A DNA stretch of 64,000 nt from contig CM042694.1 in assembly GCA_023614405.1 (NCBI GenBank), positions 479,915,392 through 479,979,391 of the forward strand, in the 5' to 3' direction. The notes beneath the pieces are model-generated. The model did no database searches and was not told where the DNA came from. It was given only the letters and a program-made list of their open reading frames with translations. This stretch comes from Avena insularis (taxonomy: Eukaryota > Streptophyta > Magnoliopsida > Poales > Poaceae). Of this stretch, positions 1 to 12,282 are shown one piece after another (within the stretch, counting starts at the first letter, position 1; each line of letters begins with the position of its first letter). The position numbers and the translations under genes are program-made.

Positions 1-1169
1 CTTAGCGACTAGCTCTTCTTCACCTCCGTATATAAGAAACATATCATTAGTTCTTCTCAAGTACTTAAGGATATTCTTGACCGCTATCCAGTGTTTCGAA
101 CCTGGATCAGATTGGTACCTACTAGTCAAACTAATAGCATGTGCCACATCCGGTCTTGTACATAGCATGACATACATTATAGAGCCTATGGCTGAGGCAT
201 AGGGGATCCTATCCATTATCTCTCTTTCTTCTGTCGTAGCCGGACTTTGAGTCTTACGCAATGTCTTGCCTTGCAACATAGGTAAGAACCCCTTCTTACT
301 TCCGTCCATATTAAACTTCTTTAATATCTTATCAAGGTATGTACTCTGCGATAGCCCAATTAGGCGTCTTGATCTATCTCTATAGTTTTTAGTGCCTAAT
401 ATATATGAAGCTTCACCAAGGTCCTTCATCGAAAATTTGCTGTTTAGATAACTTTTAACACTATTTAAAAGATCTAAATCATTTCCAATTAATAATATGT
501 CATCCACATATAATATCAGAAATGCCACAATGCTCCCACTCACTTTCTTGTAAATACAAGCCTCTCCATAAGTTTGGACAAATCCAAACTCTTTGATCAC
601 CTCATCAAAGCGGAGATTCCAACTTCGTGATGCTTGCTTCAGTCCATAGATGGATCGCTGAAGTTTGCACACCTTATTAGCATCCTTAGGATCGACAAAA
701 CCCTTAGGTTGTATCATATACAACTCTTCTTCAATATTACCATTGAGGAACGCAGTTTTGACATCCATCTGCCATATTTCATAATCGAAATATGCAGCAA
801 TTGCTAACATAATCCTAACCGACTTAAGCATCGCTACGGGAGAGAATGTCTCATCGTAGTCAACTCCTTGAATTTGTCGAAACCCCCTTTTTTGACAAGT
901 CGAGCCTTATAGATGGTCACATTACCATCAGCATCAGTTTTTCTTTTGAAAATCCATTTATTCTCAACGGCCTTTCGGTCGTGAGGTAAGTCCACCAAGT
1001 TCCAAACTTGGTTCTCATACATGGATTCCATCTCGGATTTCATGGCTTCTAGCCATTTGTTGGAATCCGGGCTCATCATCGCTTCTTCATATGTCGCAGG
1101 GTCATCCATTTCATCAATCATGAAATTCATAATAGGATTACCGTCAGATTCGGGGAGTTGACGTGTCAC
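1..1169 (-). pseudogene. copia reverse transcriptase / start of RNase H (Angela-like)
   Basis: The minus strand from 1169 downward encodes the copia RT: NKWLEAMKSEMESM, then VWNLVDLP, then KWIFKRK, a frameshift near 870-895 in a T-rich run (after ARLVKKG), then an open frame to position 1. This frame includes QMDVKTAFLNG, YGLKQASRSWN and the catalytic YVDD (complement of 499-510), ending with ILKYLRRTNDMFL and GGEEELVAK at the RNase H boundary. RT copies element RNA into DNA inside virus-like particles. All catalytic residues visible here are present, so the single frameshift is the main defect of this part. Confidence 0.85.
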
Positions 1170-1328
1170 CTTGATTTGCGAGGTTCAGTATCCTCTTCGG
1201 AGTTTCATGATCAATATCATTAGCTCTCTCTTCATTAGGTGAAGTCAACTCGAAACAATTTACGAGCTGCGCTACTCGCCATTTCATGAAGAGAAGGTTC
1301 AATAACCTCTTCGAGTTCTACCTTCCGA

Positions 1329-2718
1329 CTACTCACACCTTTTCGCGAAACTCCTTCTCAAGAAAGGATCCATTCTTAACAAAAACCTTGCCCTCGGATC
1401 ATGATAGAAGGTATACCCAATCGTTTCCTTAGGGTATCCTATGAAGACGCATTTTTCCGCTTTGGGTTCGAGTTTATCCGGTTGAAGTTTCTTCACATAA
1501 ACATCGCAACCCCAAACTTTAAGAAATGACAGCTTAGGTTTGTTTCCAAACCATAATTCATACGGTGTCTTTTCAACGGATTTAGATGGTGCCCTATTTA
1601 AAGTGAATGTAGCGGTTTCCAGTGCATAACCCCAAAATGATAGTGGCAAGTCAGTCAGAGACATCATAGATCGAACCATATCCAATAAAGTACGATTACG
1701 ATGTTCTGACACACCATTACGTTGTGGTGTTCCGGCAGGCGTGAGTTGTGAAACTATTCCACAGTCTTTCATATGTGTGCTAAACTCGTAACTAAGATAC
1801 TCTCCTCCACGGTCGGACCGCAGAAATTTGATCTTTCTGTTACGATGATTTTCCACTTCATTCTGAAATTCTTTGAACTTTTCAAAAGTTTCAGACTTGT
1901 GTTTCATCAAATAGATATACCCATATCTACTCAAATCATCCGTGAAAGTAACAAAATAACGATATCCACCTTGCGCCGACACACTCATTGGTCCACACAT
2001 CAGTATGTATGATTTCCAATAGATCTGTCGCCCGTTCCATTGAACCGGAAAACGGCGTTCTAGTCATCTTGCCCATAAGGCATGGCTCACATGTATCAAA
2101 TGATTCAAAATCAAGTGATTCCAAAAGTCCATCAGAATGGAGTTTCTTCATGCGTTTAACGCCAATATGACCTAGACGGCAGTGCCACATATATGTAGAT
2201 ATATCATTATCAAGTTTAATCCTTTTAGCATCAACATTATGAATATGCGTAATACTACTATCAAGATCCAACAGAAATAAACCATTCAACATAGGTGCAT
2301 GACCATAAAAGATATTATTCATATAAATCGAACAACCATTGTTTTCATACTTAAATGAATAACCACTTTGCATCAAACACGATCCGGATACAATGTTCAT
2401 GCTCAGTGCAGGCACCAAATAACAATTATTTAGGTTTATAACTAATCTCGATGGCATATGGAGAGGCAGCGTTCCGACGGCGATCACATCAACTCTTGAT
2501 CCATTGCCGACCCGCATCGAGACCTCATCCCTTGCTAGTTGCCGCTTGTTCCGCAGCCCCTGAACCGAGTTACATATATTAGCACCCGATCCCGTATCAA
2601 ATACCCAGGTGCTACTGCGAGTACTAGTCAAGTACACATCAATAACATGTATATCACATATACCTTTGTTTGCCTTGCGGACTTCTTGTCCGCCAAATAC
2701 TTGGGGCGATTCTTCCAA
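1329..2718 (-). pseudogene. copia protease, GAG-pre-integrase and integrase (Angela-like)
   Basis: Two overlapping reading frames (1936-2718, then 1329-2000) carry the copia protease with active site FDTGSGANIC, the GAG-pre-integrase zinc region (WHCRLGHIG, then CEPCLMGKM) and the integrase core. The DDE residues appear as HTDVW, RSDRGGEY and NGVSEHRN; the C-terminal region includes TPYELWFGNKP and KCVFIGYPKET. A frameshift near 1940-2000 separates the first D from the other two. Integrase inserts the cDNA into the chromosome. The tail after FYHDP is out of frame relative to RT. Identification is firm; the copy is broken. Confidence 0.85.
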
Positions 2719-3475
2719 TGGCGATCCCTTGCAATAGTAGCACTTTCGGTGTCGGACTTAGGGCCAGCTCGGGGTTTCTTTTCAGGCGTGGCAACAGACT
2801 TGCCACCCTTCTTTCCCTTGTGCTTGCCTTTCTTGTCCTTCTTGAAACCGGTGGTCCTATTGATCATCAACACTTGATGTTCTTTCCTAATCTACACTCA
2901 GTCTTAAGCATTGGCGAAGCTCGAAGAGACTTCTTCATGCCCTGCATATTATAGTTCATCACGAAGCTCTTGTAGCTAGGTGGCAGAGATTGGAGAACAC
3001 GATGTATGCCTAAGTCAACGGGAATCGTTATTCCCAAGGACACAAGCTTATCGGCGTACCCAGATATTTTGAGTACGTGCTCACTAACGGAGCTGTTTTC
3101 CTCCATCATGCAGCTAAAGAACTTTTCTATAGCATTATAACACTCTCACTGACATGGGTATCGAAAATCATTTTCAATTCTCCCATGGTATCAAAGGCAT
3201 TGCCATTTTCAAACGTTTAAGTTCGGCTCTAGCCCATACAGTATGCCGCAATGAACTAAGTTGTGGTCCTCCTGACGAGTTATATAGACGTTCTTTTCCT
3301 TGTCAGGGGCATCAGGAGCTGGTGGGGGGCCTAGCGGTGCATCTAGCACATATTGCTTTTGTGCAGCAGTGAGGAGAATCCTCAAATTCATTGCCCAGTT
3401 GGTGAAGTTGCTACCATTCGCAGTAAGTTTCTCTTTCTCCATGAACACATTGAAATTAAAAGCAGGTGGTGCCAT
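2640..3475 (-). pseudogene. copia gag (capsid/nucleocapsid), broken
   Basis: The start MAPPAFNFNVFMEKEKL at 3475 is followed by NFTNWAMNLRILLTAAQ, typical of copia gag N-termini. Pieces continue in other frames: 2867-3109 (SEHVLKISGYADKLVSLG, then LPPSYKSFVMNYNMQ) and 2628-2873 (lysine-rich KKDKKGKHKGKKGGK before the zinc knuckle). The knuckle reads CYYCKG then, after a frameshift, HWKNRPKYLA; the last cysteine of the CCHC motif is replaced by arginine. At least three frame breaks make the gene non-functional. Gag would form the particle that packages element RNA. Confidence 0.8.
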
Positions 3476-4520
3476 CTACAACAGAATTTGTAAAGTATAT
3501 TTAGACTAAGTTTATGATAGATTGAGTTCAACTAATCCAAATTACTAATGAACTCCCGCTCAAAAACGACATCCCTCGTGTCCTTTTGGTGATTACATGA
3601 ACCAAATCCACTACACCAAGTCCGATCATCACGTGAGTCGGTGTAGCTTCAAAGGCGGGCATCTATATGGGCATCATATCAACTATATGACTCATGCTTA
3701 ACCTTTCGGTCCGTGTTCCGAGGCCATGTCTGTACATGCTAGGCTCGTCAAGTAAGAACCTTAGTATTTGTGTGTGTAAAACTGTCTTACACCCGTTGTA
3801 TGAAAGCGTAGAGTTGAAAACACCCGATCATCACGTGATGCCTCAAAACACGATCCACAAAATGGTGCATACTTAAGGAAGAACACATTTTATCTTGATA
3901 TCTAAATGAGGGATCATCTTATAATGCTACCAAACACGCCAAACTAGCAATATAAGATGCTAACATCTAATGTGTGAAGTGAGGTGATATGGTCCATGCA
4001 TTTGATCTTTATCATTTGCATCGTGGTATGATCTCTATCATTCCTTTGTGTGTAAGGCCAAGGTCTATGGAACTTACACGTTAAGTGAGTTATAAGAGTA
4101 TCTATTATACATCTACTTACAATAATAGCATATCAAAACACTAGCCCAGCAACGATCTAAACTAGACGCCTCTAATTTATCAATTGCAAGTTTTACGTGG
4201 CTTAGGGCTTTCGGAGATAGAACCTGTCTAACCTACGAACATGAACCACAACAAGGATAACTAAGTTATTAGCAACTCGTTGTAAATCAGATATTGACTA
4301 TAGTAGGAGAGGCAGACACCGCCAGTCACTTATGCAAAACAAGTTGCATGTCAGTCGTGGAACCGGTCTCATGTACGATGACATGTAAGGTTGGTCCGGG
4401 CCGATTCATCCCACTATGCCACCAATATCCAAAGTACATAGAAGATGCAATAACATGATCATCATTGCCCACATATAAACATATGTGTACTACCCGTGCA
4501 AAGCACCTACTCATAGAGTT
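3476..4520 (-). other. untranslated leader of the Angela-like element
   Basis: About 1 kb between the LTR and the gag start, with no coding potential I can support. Just inside the LTR a clean tRNA-iMet PBS (TGGTATCAGAGC) is not visible; the sequence there (ACTCTATGAGTAGG on the minus strand) is at best a decayed version. Confidence 0.6.
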
Positions 4521-6170
4521 GGGTCCACAGCATAGAAAACAAAAAAATTCCTACGGTGTGAACTACACGCCAAGATCTATCTACTAGGTACAAAGCAAAC
4601 GGGTGGACATACATCCATAGAGAACTTACCCTCGAAGACAACGAGCTTTGTTAACGAGTAGGAACTCGTGGTTGATGTAGTCGTACACTTGCCGATCTCA
4701 AGATCGTGAGGAAGTCCGAGCGCCGCAACTCAGCAGCGCATCCGCACTCACACACACGTTCAAGCCACCGGACAACCTCCACCTCCTCGCTCCAGCGATC
4801 CAGCGGAAGCAGCAACTCCTTCCAGACGAAATGCCACCGGGAACATGTATCTCGCTAATCCGAGACCATGGGGGAATAATTCTAGAGGGGGAGAGATATC
4901 CTTCACAAGGAGGTGTGTGGATGAAGGAGGGAATGGATGGCCTTTTATAGGAGAAGGGGGTGCCCCCTCTCTCCATGGCCGGTGCATGGAGGGGTGACCC
5001 CTCACCTCCCCCATTCATGTGGTGGTAACTCCTCCACATTAAAATGCCTCTTCACATTCCCTTTTAAAGTCTCCACTTTAAATGCATTAAGTTTCTCCAA
5101 ATGTAATGCTCTCTCATTTAATAAAACTCTTTTATTAAATTTATTCAGAATTTTGTTAATTACTTTAATTAACAAACATTCACATATAGCCCCTTGCAAT
5201 ATTTCAATATCACATGCAGAACCACTTTTTGCAATTTCACCCAAAACAATTTCCGGTTTCTATTGAAACAATTCCCGCGCTTTGCAATTCTTTCGTCTGA
5301 AACATATGTGCTCCAAAATGGTGTCCGGTAACTCTTAAGTGTGCCACCCTACGATTCGCGAATAATGCAGACATGATCGAGACCCTTCTCCGATCAATAA
5401 TCAGCAGCGGGACCTGGAGATCCGTACTGACTCCTACACATTCAACGATGACTCATGTGATCGTGAGAACCTTTAATGCTTGTAACTAAATCCCTTTGTC
5501 TCTCGATATATTACATGTCCGAGATTCGATCATTGGTATCTCCATACCTAGTTTGATCTCAAGCATCACATGCACTCTTTTCTTGTTCACGTGATATAAC
5601 ATTCTAGTGATCACATCACTTGCTTGCAAGCTATCCTAATGTGATATCACCGAGAGGGCCTAGAGTATATCTATCCGTCATCTGGATTGACAAATTCCAC
5701 TCTTGATCCATGAGCCTCAACATAACACCTTCGTAATGAACCCATCTTTATAGTCACCCTGTTATGGTGTGACGTTTGATGTTATCAAGATACTCTTCCG
5801 ATGTTAGCAATTAACATGATCTCATGGTCTAAGGATAAAGATTACTTCGTATGATGTTATAGCAATATAAACACAATGACTTGATCGTAATGCTATACTT
5901 CGGATGAATGTTCATCACATCATTCCACCAATGGTGTGACCTTGTTATTAACAACATCCAATGTCCATGATCAGGAAACCTTGATCATCTTGTTAATCAA
6001 CAAGCTAGTCTATAAGAGAGGCATGACTAGGAACCCTTTTTTGTTTATTAAACACACATGTATTGATGTTTCCTATCAATACAATTATAGCATGCAAAAT
6101 AAACATCTATCATATACAAGGAATACATAATAACAACTTTATTATTGCCTATCAGGGCATATTTCCTTCA
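4521..6170 (-). repeat. 5' LTR of the Angela-like element
   Basis: The right end (minus-strand start) is TGAAGGAAATATGCCCTGAT. The left end was placed at TGGGTCCACAGC on the plus strand, so the minus-strand end reads GTGGACCCA and the LTR is bounded by TG and CA (1650 bp). The other LTR is outside the window, so the left end rests only on the terminal dinucleotide and on resemblance to the GTAGGAAttttt tail of this family. Confidence 0.7.
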
Positions 6171-9100
6171 GGACAAAGGGCGACGCGACAAACAAGATAG
6201 TGGCGGCGCCGCCCACTATTGGTCACCGAAAGCGCACCGACAACGAGCTTCTACGGTGGCCGACGGTGGTACACGACATGGTGACATTCTAGGGCGAGAG
6301 GAAGAGATTATAGAGCACATGAAGATCCGCAAGCTCACCGTGATGCTCGCATAGAGGTCGACGAGGACCGGCATGGTCGGAGGTGAGTTCTCCGTCAAGA
6401 ATTCCAGCAGAGACCGATGAAAGAGAATGATCAAATTTGGCTTCCTCCGAGCTCCCCTTGTTGAACCTCTGCTATAGGCTTGAAGAAGAAGACGAGGAGC
6501 TTCCTACAAGCTACTCCACAGAGCTCGGGGTAAACTCTGTCGGCAGTTAGCTGGAGACTGAAACTAGGGTTAGGGTTCCTGGGCGTATGGAGAAGAGAGA
6601 GATAGAGGGAGGGGTGGTGTGCAGGGCTTCTCCATGCGGCGTCGGGCCTTCTTATAGGGCGGCGGAAGCGGTGGCACACATCTTGGCGCTCGCCAGCGCA
6701 GCGGAGCTCGAAAACGAGCTGCTTCGGCCGCTGCGTGAGGTGAACGACGATGATAGACTGGACAAAATGGTACTTGGGCCTGGGCCAGTGTTTGGCCGAC
6801 GCGGAGTGAGCGGGCAACAACGGCTGATGCACGCGGGTGGCGTTTAAGCGCGAAAGTAACGGGCCATGGGCTGTGGTCTGGCTGACTCCTTTTCTTTTCC
6901 CAATTCTATTTTCTATTTGTTATTTTCTTGTAAAACCTTTTTTTTAAATATGAATTTCCTCAAGGATTTAAATATCCAGAGAATTTATAAGTCAAGAATA
7001 TTATTGTATAAAGCAAGTATAACCCTCTTCTCCTCCTTTCTTATTGTGTATAAGAAAAATATCCATAACTATATGAAGGGTTCGTTTAGTAAAGTAAATA
7101 CAAATTAGGATTTTAGGGATTATTTCGTATTTAAAGATCCCTTGAAGATGTTTTTTTCACTTGACAATTTTAATGGTAATGGTTTAAAATGGTTAATGAT
7201 GTATACAAAACTTGTGTCATACTTAACCTCACATAAGAATTAAGGTGTAACCTTATAATCGGTTGAATTTTAGGGTTCATAAAATGGTGGTTTAATTTCA
7301 TGATCCACAAAGTTTTGGTGATCTCTCCTTTTCAAATTCCTCTTAAAATTCTATTCATCACCATCCTACTTATTTCAAAGTAGGCATGGATCACTTCTTG
7401 AACTAGTTGTTCATTATTTCCTTAAGTGTGTTTAATGTGTTGATTGAAGTTTATTATATAGTGGTGAATAACCATTGTCATTCATGTGGCACAAGTGATC
7501 CCAATGCCCAGCAACATCTATTTAGGGTTTCTAATACCATAGTTACTATGAACCCTAGAGGATACACTACCCTCAAGTTTATTAATGAATGTTGCTAGAG
7601 ATCAAGGTTTAAGGATTGATCCAGAATTTATAATCATGAATGATATCTCAACTTAGAGTGAGCTATAAAAATTACTTCTTAATGTGGTCTTGATGGTTCA
7701 TGGGTCTAGGTTTATATTAAGGTTTAAGATAATAAGGTGGACAAGGCTTCCATCCATAAACACTCATCTGGTTCTCTGATTATCTCTTGGAAGCTTTATT
7801 TGTCCAAGAGATACTATTCTTTGGCTGCTTGAAAATAGGAATTGGTTCTGCTGCTAACTTAATTTCTAGGGTTTTGGACAAAGAGGTAGACATGGTTCTA
7901 TCATGGCTTGATATACTATTGGTTAAAGGTTTCTCAAGTACTCCTACCTTAATACCTCACTAAGCTTATCTTTAGAGAAGGAATTCCTTTCCTAAATATA
8001 CTCTATAAATCTCTCTTACCTTATTCACAAAGATCACTTCTAGCTGAATAGGTTAACCATCAGACTCCACCATATCCATCATTTTGTGATGACATGGTCA
8101 TGCCACTTCAACAGTATTCCTCCTTCATTCTTCTCCTAGTATATATGTAACTTCCATTGCTAAACTACCCTTGAGGAAGTCCATCAATGCAGCTATTACT
8201 ACTCCAATCATTAAATCCTCCGTTTTTCACCTTATATCTACTTCTAGGGCTTGCAAGGTTACAATTCTCTCTCTATATCACATGTGATATCAATCCTCTA
8301 GAATAGGTATGGTACTACTCTCCATAATACAAGTTGTTCTTGTATTAACTTGTTAAACTACTATGCCTCCAACTACTCCATACAACTCATATTATATACT
8401 TCATCAAACTTTGGCTTGTCTTCTAATGATCAAGCTAGATGATTCAACTTACTAAGGTTTTACCTAATTTGGTATACTCATAACTCTACTTTATTAGCTG
8501 GTCATCTATTCTCAAATGACTTGAGAATAATGACCACCAACCTTTGATCAAGCAAATCTTAGGCTTCAAATTGTCTGATCAAGATCTATATTCACTAAGT
8601 AGTAGACTTGTACTAGTCTCTCTATGGGCTTATCTTGTTAAGGAGGCTTACTTTTTATTTATATCTACTTGGCTTAACAGGATTATTATCTGATACTCTA
8701 ATACTACTAGCTTTCTCATAGCTCCATAGATACTAACTTAACTTTTACGTTTAGATACCTCTTCTAGTTAACTCATGAGTGAGTTAACTCCTCCAACTTC
8801 AGATGGTTTGATCTCCACTAAGGATCACATTCCATTGAAGATGGCACATCCTACCAAAACTAGTTCCTTCTTCTCATTAATTTACTTAAAGTCTTTGGAA
8901 GGTTAATATAATAGGTCAAAGCTAAGAGTCAACAAGTGCTAGGTCAAGAATTGATCACTCAATATTGATGATTAATTGACACTAGGACTTGGTTATATAA
9001 GATTGTCATCTATTAATATGATATATTAAGGGTATGTGTTGGATGGTCTTGGCTTGACTTCCTCTTCTATTCTATTTGTGATAAGAGTTAATGTTTAAGA

Positions 9101-9587
9101 ACTACCATGATACCCATGGTAGGAATAACTATGGCAGTCAAGTGTATCAAGATTTAGTTATAGAGTTTCTTTACTTAAGTTATATACTTAACTTGGTATT
9201 CAGGATTTGTGGTAGATAATACCTTGATATCATCTTTAGAATATTAAGTATTCATCCTTGAGTTGTTGTATGGAATTCCATGTCATGATCTCTAGAAGAT
9301 CTAGTACTCCTTATTGAGTCGTGTGTTGTGACTTAGTTTTATTACATTTGATCAACCCTTAGATCAAATTATATTACCCAAAGACAATTTTTTAGCAAAG
9401 GTCATATTGAAACTTATCGCAGTCAACTTGATGATCTACTTCAGTTCCACCAAGTTAAGAGAAGCTTCAGTCACTTTGACAAGTTTTATTTAAAAGCGCG
9501 AAAATTATCCAGATTTTATATGCATAAATGCAATGCACACACTTGATCTCAGCTTATTTCTAAGCTCTAATGCTGGGATGTTACAGC
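6171..9587 (-). repeat. long LTR of an unidentified element F (partial)
   Basis: On the minus strand this starts TGTAACATCCCAGCATTAG at 9587, exactly where the protease frame of element E is broken, so 9587/9588 is an insertion point. It runs at least 3.4 kb to 6171, where the Angela-like element has inserted. The first 2.4 kb (9587-7100) is AT-rich with no coding frame; 6860-6430 is GC-rich with a TATA-like box, as in the promoter part of an LTR. Partner LTR and TSD copy are not in the window. The flank of E next to it is gcttg (9588-9592). Family unknown; a gypsy or LARD-type LTR is likely. Confidence 0.55.
6648..6657 (-). promoter_or_regulatory. TATA-like box in LTR F
   Basis: The minus strand reads CTATAAGAAGG after a GC-rich stretch and is followed by a CT-rich leader (CCCTCCCTCTATCTC). 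This is the usual layout of an LTR core promoter. Start site not determined. Confidence 0.4.
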
Positions 9588-10753
9588 TTGCTGGCCAGGA
9601 ACGACGCCATGGAACATGATATTGCTCTTCCTTAGCTGGGTCTCCGTCAAGTTCATCTTGTGTAGTCTATCTAGGTACATAATGTTCATGTTGCTTCCAC
9701 TGTCCGCACTTGGTGAACTCTGTGCCATCAATCAATGGGTTGATGACCATGGCATACTGGCTCTCTACTGGGATAAGGTCTGGGTGATCTTGCATATCCC
9801 AATTAATTAGAATCTCCGACCACCTGACGTACTGGGGAACCGGAGGGAGGGTAGCCATCAGTATCCTCAGTGAAGTTTTCTAGGCCCGGACGGTGGGGGT
9901 GCCAAGGAAAGTGTGGTAGACTGGGGCCTTCTTTTCGAAGGGGTTCTTGCCCTTTCCATCACCCTTGTCGGCGGACTTGGGTTCCACGTCTTCATCCATA
10001 TCACTTGATTCCTAAGATTCCTCCTCCTTCTTCTTCCCTTTGCCTTTTCCACGGGGTTTGTTCTTCCGACTTTGCTTGTAGCCGGACTTAGGGTCTTCCT
10101 TGAGATCGTTGACGAAACTTGCATTGGTGGTTGGTGTGGGTGGCCTTGCCGTTTGCATTGAGGTGGACGAAACACGGCATACCGCAGTACTCTTCGTATG
10201 TTTGGGGGACGCAAGGCGCGGAAGGTGTTGAATCACTCATTTGTTGCCCATGGCTAGCCCCCCGGCCACGACCATGTTGTCCGCCTCCGCCTCTACCAGC
10301 GAACATAGTGGCGACCATGTTGGCTGCTTGCTTTTCTTCTGGCGGAGATTTCCGCTTGTTTCTATTGTTCTTCTTGGCCTGGGTAGGGATGGCAATTGCC
10401 GACAACGAGCAATGAGCGTCATCATTAGCGGCAGCGAATTCACTGGCCATGCCAATCATCACGTTGGGGTTGAGGTCGTTGTTGTCTTAACGGTGCTTTA
10501 GGTATGCCGGAGCAATGATCCCTTCTCCAGGCCGTCGATGAAGGTGACCATAGCGGTTTGTTCGTGCACCCCCGCGCATGCATTTTTCATGTCAATCCAG
10601 CGGGATAGGTAAGCATGAGAGGATTCATCCTTTTCTTGCATGCACCGTTGTAGGTCATCGATGGTGCAGGGACACTTGTACGTACCCTCGAAGTTCTTGG
10701 TGAACTCTTCATGCATGTCCAACCAATTGCAGATTGATGTCTCCGGCAAGTCG
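9588..10753 (-). pseudogene. gag C-terminal half and start of protease of element E
   Basis: Minus strand from 10753: WLDMHEEFTKNFEGTY, then MQEKDESSHAYLSRW and TFIDGLEKGSLLRHT form the retrotransposon gag core. After a frame change come a basic Gly/Arg stretch (AGRGGGGQHGRGRG) and a degenerate zinc region (YCGMPCFVHLN, then HTNHQCKF). Near 9700 the protease active site ADSGSNMNIMYLDRL is followed by RKSNIMFHGVVPGQQA, where LTR F interrupts it. Several frame breaks are present. Gag forms particles; the protease would mature the polyprotein. Confidence 0.75.
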
Positions 10754-10758
10754 TCAAT

Positions 10759-12267
10759 TAATGACCCACAAGTATAGGGGGTGTATCGCAGTATTTTCGA
10801 TAAGTAAGAGTGTCGAACCCAACGAGGAGCAGAAGGTGCTGGATAGTGGTATGGATCAGGAATTCTTTGTAAATACTTAGCAAACGGATTTTAGGGGTTT
10901 TTGATAAAGCAAGTAAACAAAGTACGAGTAAACAAAAGACAGTAGGAATAAATGCAGCAAGTGGCCCAATCCTTTATGCAGCAAAGGACAAGCCAGTTGT
11001 ATTACTTAAGATGACCAAACGTTCTCGAGGACACATGGGAAGACTGTCAAGTGCTTTCGCTTTATATAGTTGATTAATCTTCTTTAGCTTGCTAAGTGTT
11101 GTGTGGGTGAACCTATGCTAATGTACCGACCTTCCTAGGACTAATATATACTTGTGATTATACCCCTTGCAAACATCTGTAAGTACAAGAAAGTAATTAA
11201 GGTAGAAACCTAACCACAACTTTAAACTCTAAGACCCTTATGTCCCTTGTGCAATGGTTTCCTAATGGGGGTTCAGGTTTCTGTCACTCCAGCAACCCCT
11301 ACGATTAGTAGCCAAATACACAATGCATTCCCCTAGGCCCATATAGGTGAAGTGTCATGTAGTCGACGTTCACATGACACCACTAGAAGAAGTACACCAC
11401 AACTTAAATATCAAACTATAGAATCTCTCTCAACACAACTCCACTACTAACAACATGACTTCTCCAATGTCCTCAAGAACAAAACAAACTACTCACAAGA
11501 CATCATATGGATCATGATCAGAGATGAAATAATGATGTATAAAAATCTGAACATTAACAATAATTCAACGGTTCACTCAATAGCATCAACTACAAAGAGT
11601 AATCAACACCGGGAAAGTTTCCCCTATGAACTATGCAAGATTCAACCCAATTGTTATAGCAATATGGAGATGGTGATGAGGGTGTTGATGATGATGATGG
11701 TCGTGATGATGATGATCCCGATGAAGTCCAGCTTGATGGTGTTGTTGATGGCAACGATCTCCCCTCTCCGAGAAAGAATTCCCCCGGCAGAAATCTGTCT
11801 GCCGGAGAGATCTTTCTCTCTCAGTGTTTTCCGCCCCGCAGAGGCGGTGGAACCTTTCTATGGTCGCTCCCCGAGTCTTAGGGTTTCGGGAGGATAATAT
11901 ACGCCAGAGGGGAGTGCCAAGGGTGGACCAGGGCGGCCACACCACCTAGTGGCGCGGCCTGGGCTGGCCCGCGCCAGGGGGTGGTGTGGGCCCCCTGTGG
12001 CCCATCTCCAGCTCCCCTTCCGGCTTCCTTCGTCTTCTGGAAAATAAGGATTTTCCATGTATTTTACCGGATTTTCTGATCTTCGTGAATTTTGCCTCCA
12101 AATAGCACCTTTTCCATCAGAATCCTGACTGCAGCGGTCCATGCTCCAAAAGTCATCAACCATGCAAAAACAGATGAAATAACATAAGTATCATCTCTTA
12201 ATATGAAACATATCAATGAATAACAGTGAATTATGACATAGAATAGTGATGCAAAATGGACGTATCA
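10759..12267 (-). repeat. 3' LTR of element A
   Basis: 1509 bp, the same sequence as 17136-18558 and 55302-56799. The plus-strand start TAATGACCCACAAG differs from the canonical TGATGACCC by a terminal G to A change; the end is GGACGTATCA. It contains a (GAT)n-rich stretch at 11660-11755 that the 5' LTR lacks, and a TATA-like box (complement of 11894-11902). Confidence 0.9.
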
Positions 12268-12282
12268 ACTCCCCCCAAGCTT
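12268..12282 (-). other. polypurine tract (PPT) of element A
   Basis: The minus strand reads AAGCTTGGGGGGAGT directly before the 3' LTR start TGATACGTCC. This is the plus-strand DNA primer site for reverse transcription. Confidence 0.8.

Larger units (their letters stand above)
1..6170 (-). mobile_element. Angela/BARE-like Ty1-copia retrotransposon, 5' part
   Basis: On the minus strand the order is 5' LTR (4521-6170), leader, gag, protease, integrase, reverse transcriptase and the start of RNase H; PR-INT-RT is the copia order. The LTR begins TGAAGGAAATATGCCC, very close to the start of Triticeae Angela/BARE/WIS LTRs, and the RT keeps YVDD. The element runs off the window at position 1, so the 3' LTR and the TSD partner are not visible; the flank next to the 5' LTR is ggaca (6171-6175). 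Several frameshifts split the polyprotein, so this copy is not autonomous. It sits inside another LTR (6171-9587) and is therefore the younger of the two. Confidence 0.9.

Noticed and set aside
11514..11897. Met/His-rich open frames in the A and B LTRs (also 56177-56494)
   Set aside because: They are translations of the (GAT)n segment of the LTR; absent from the 5' LTR of A.
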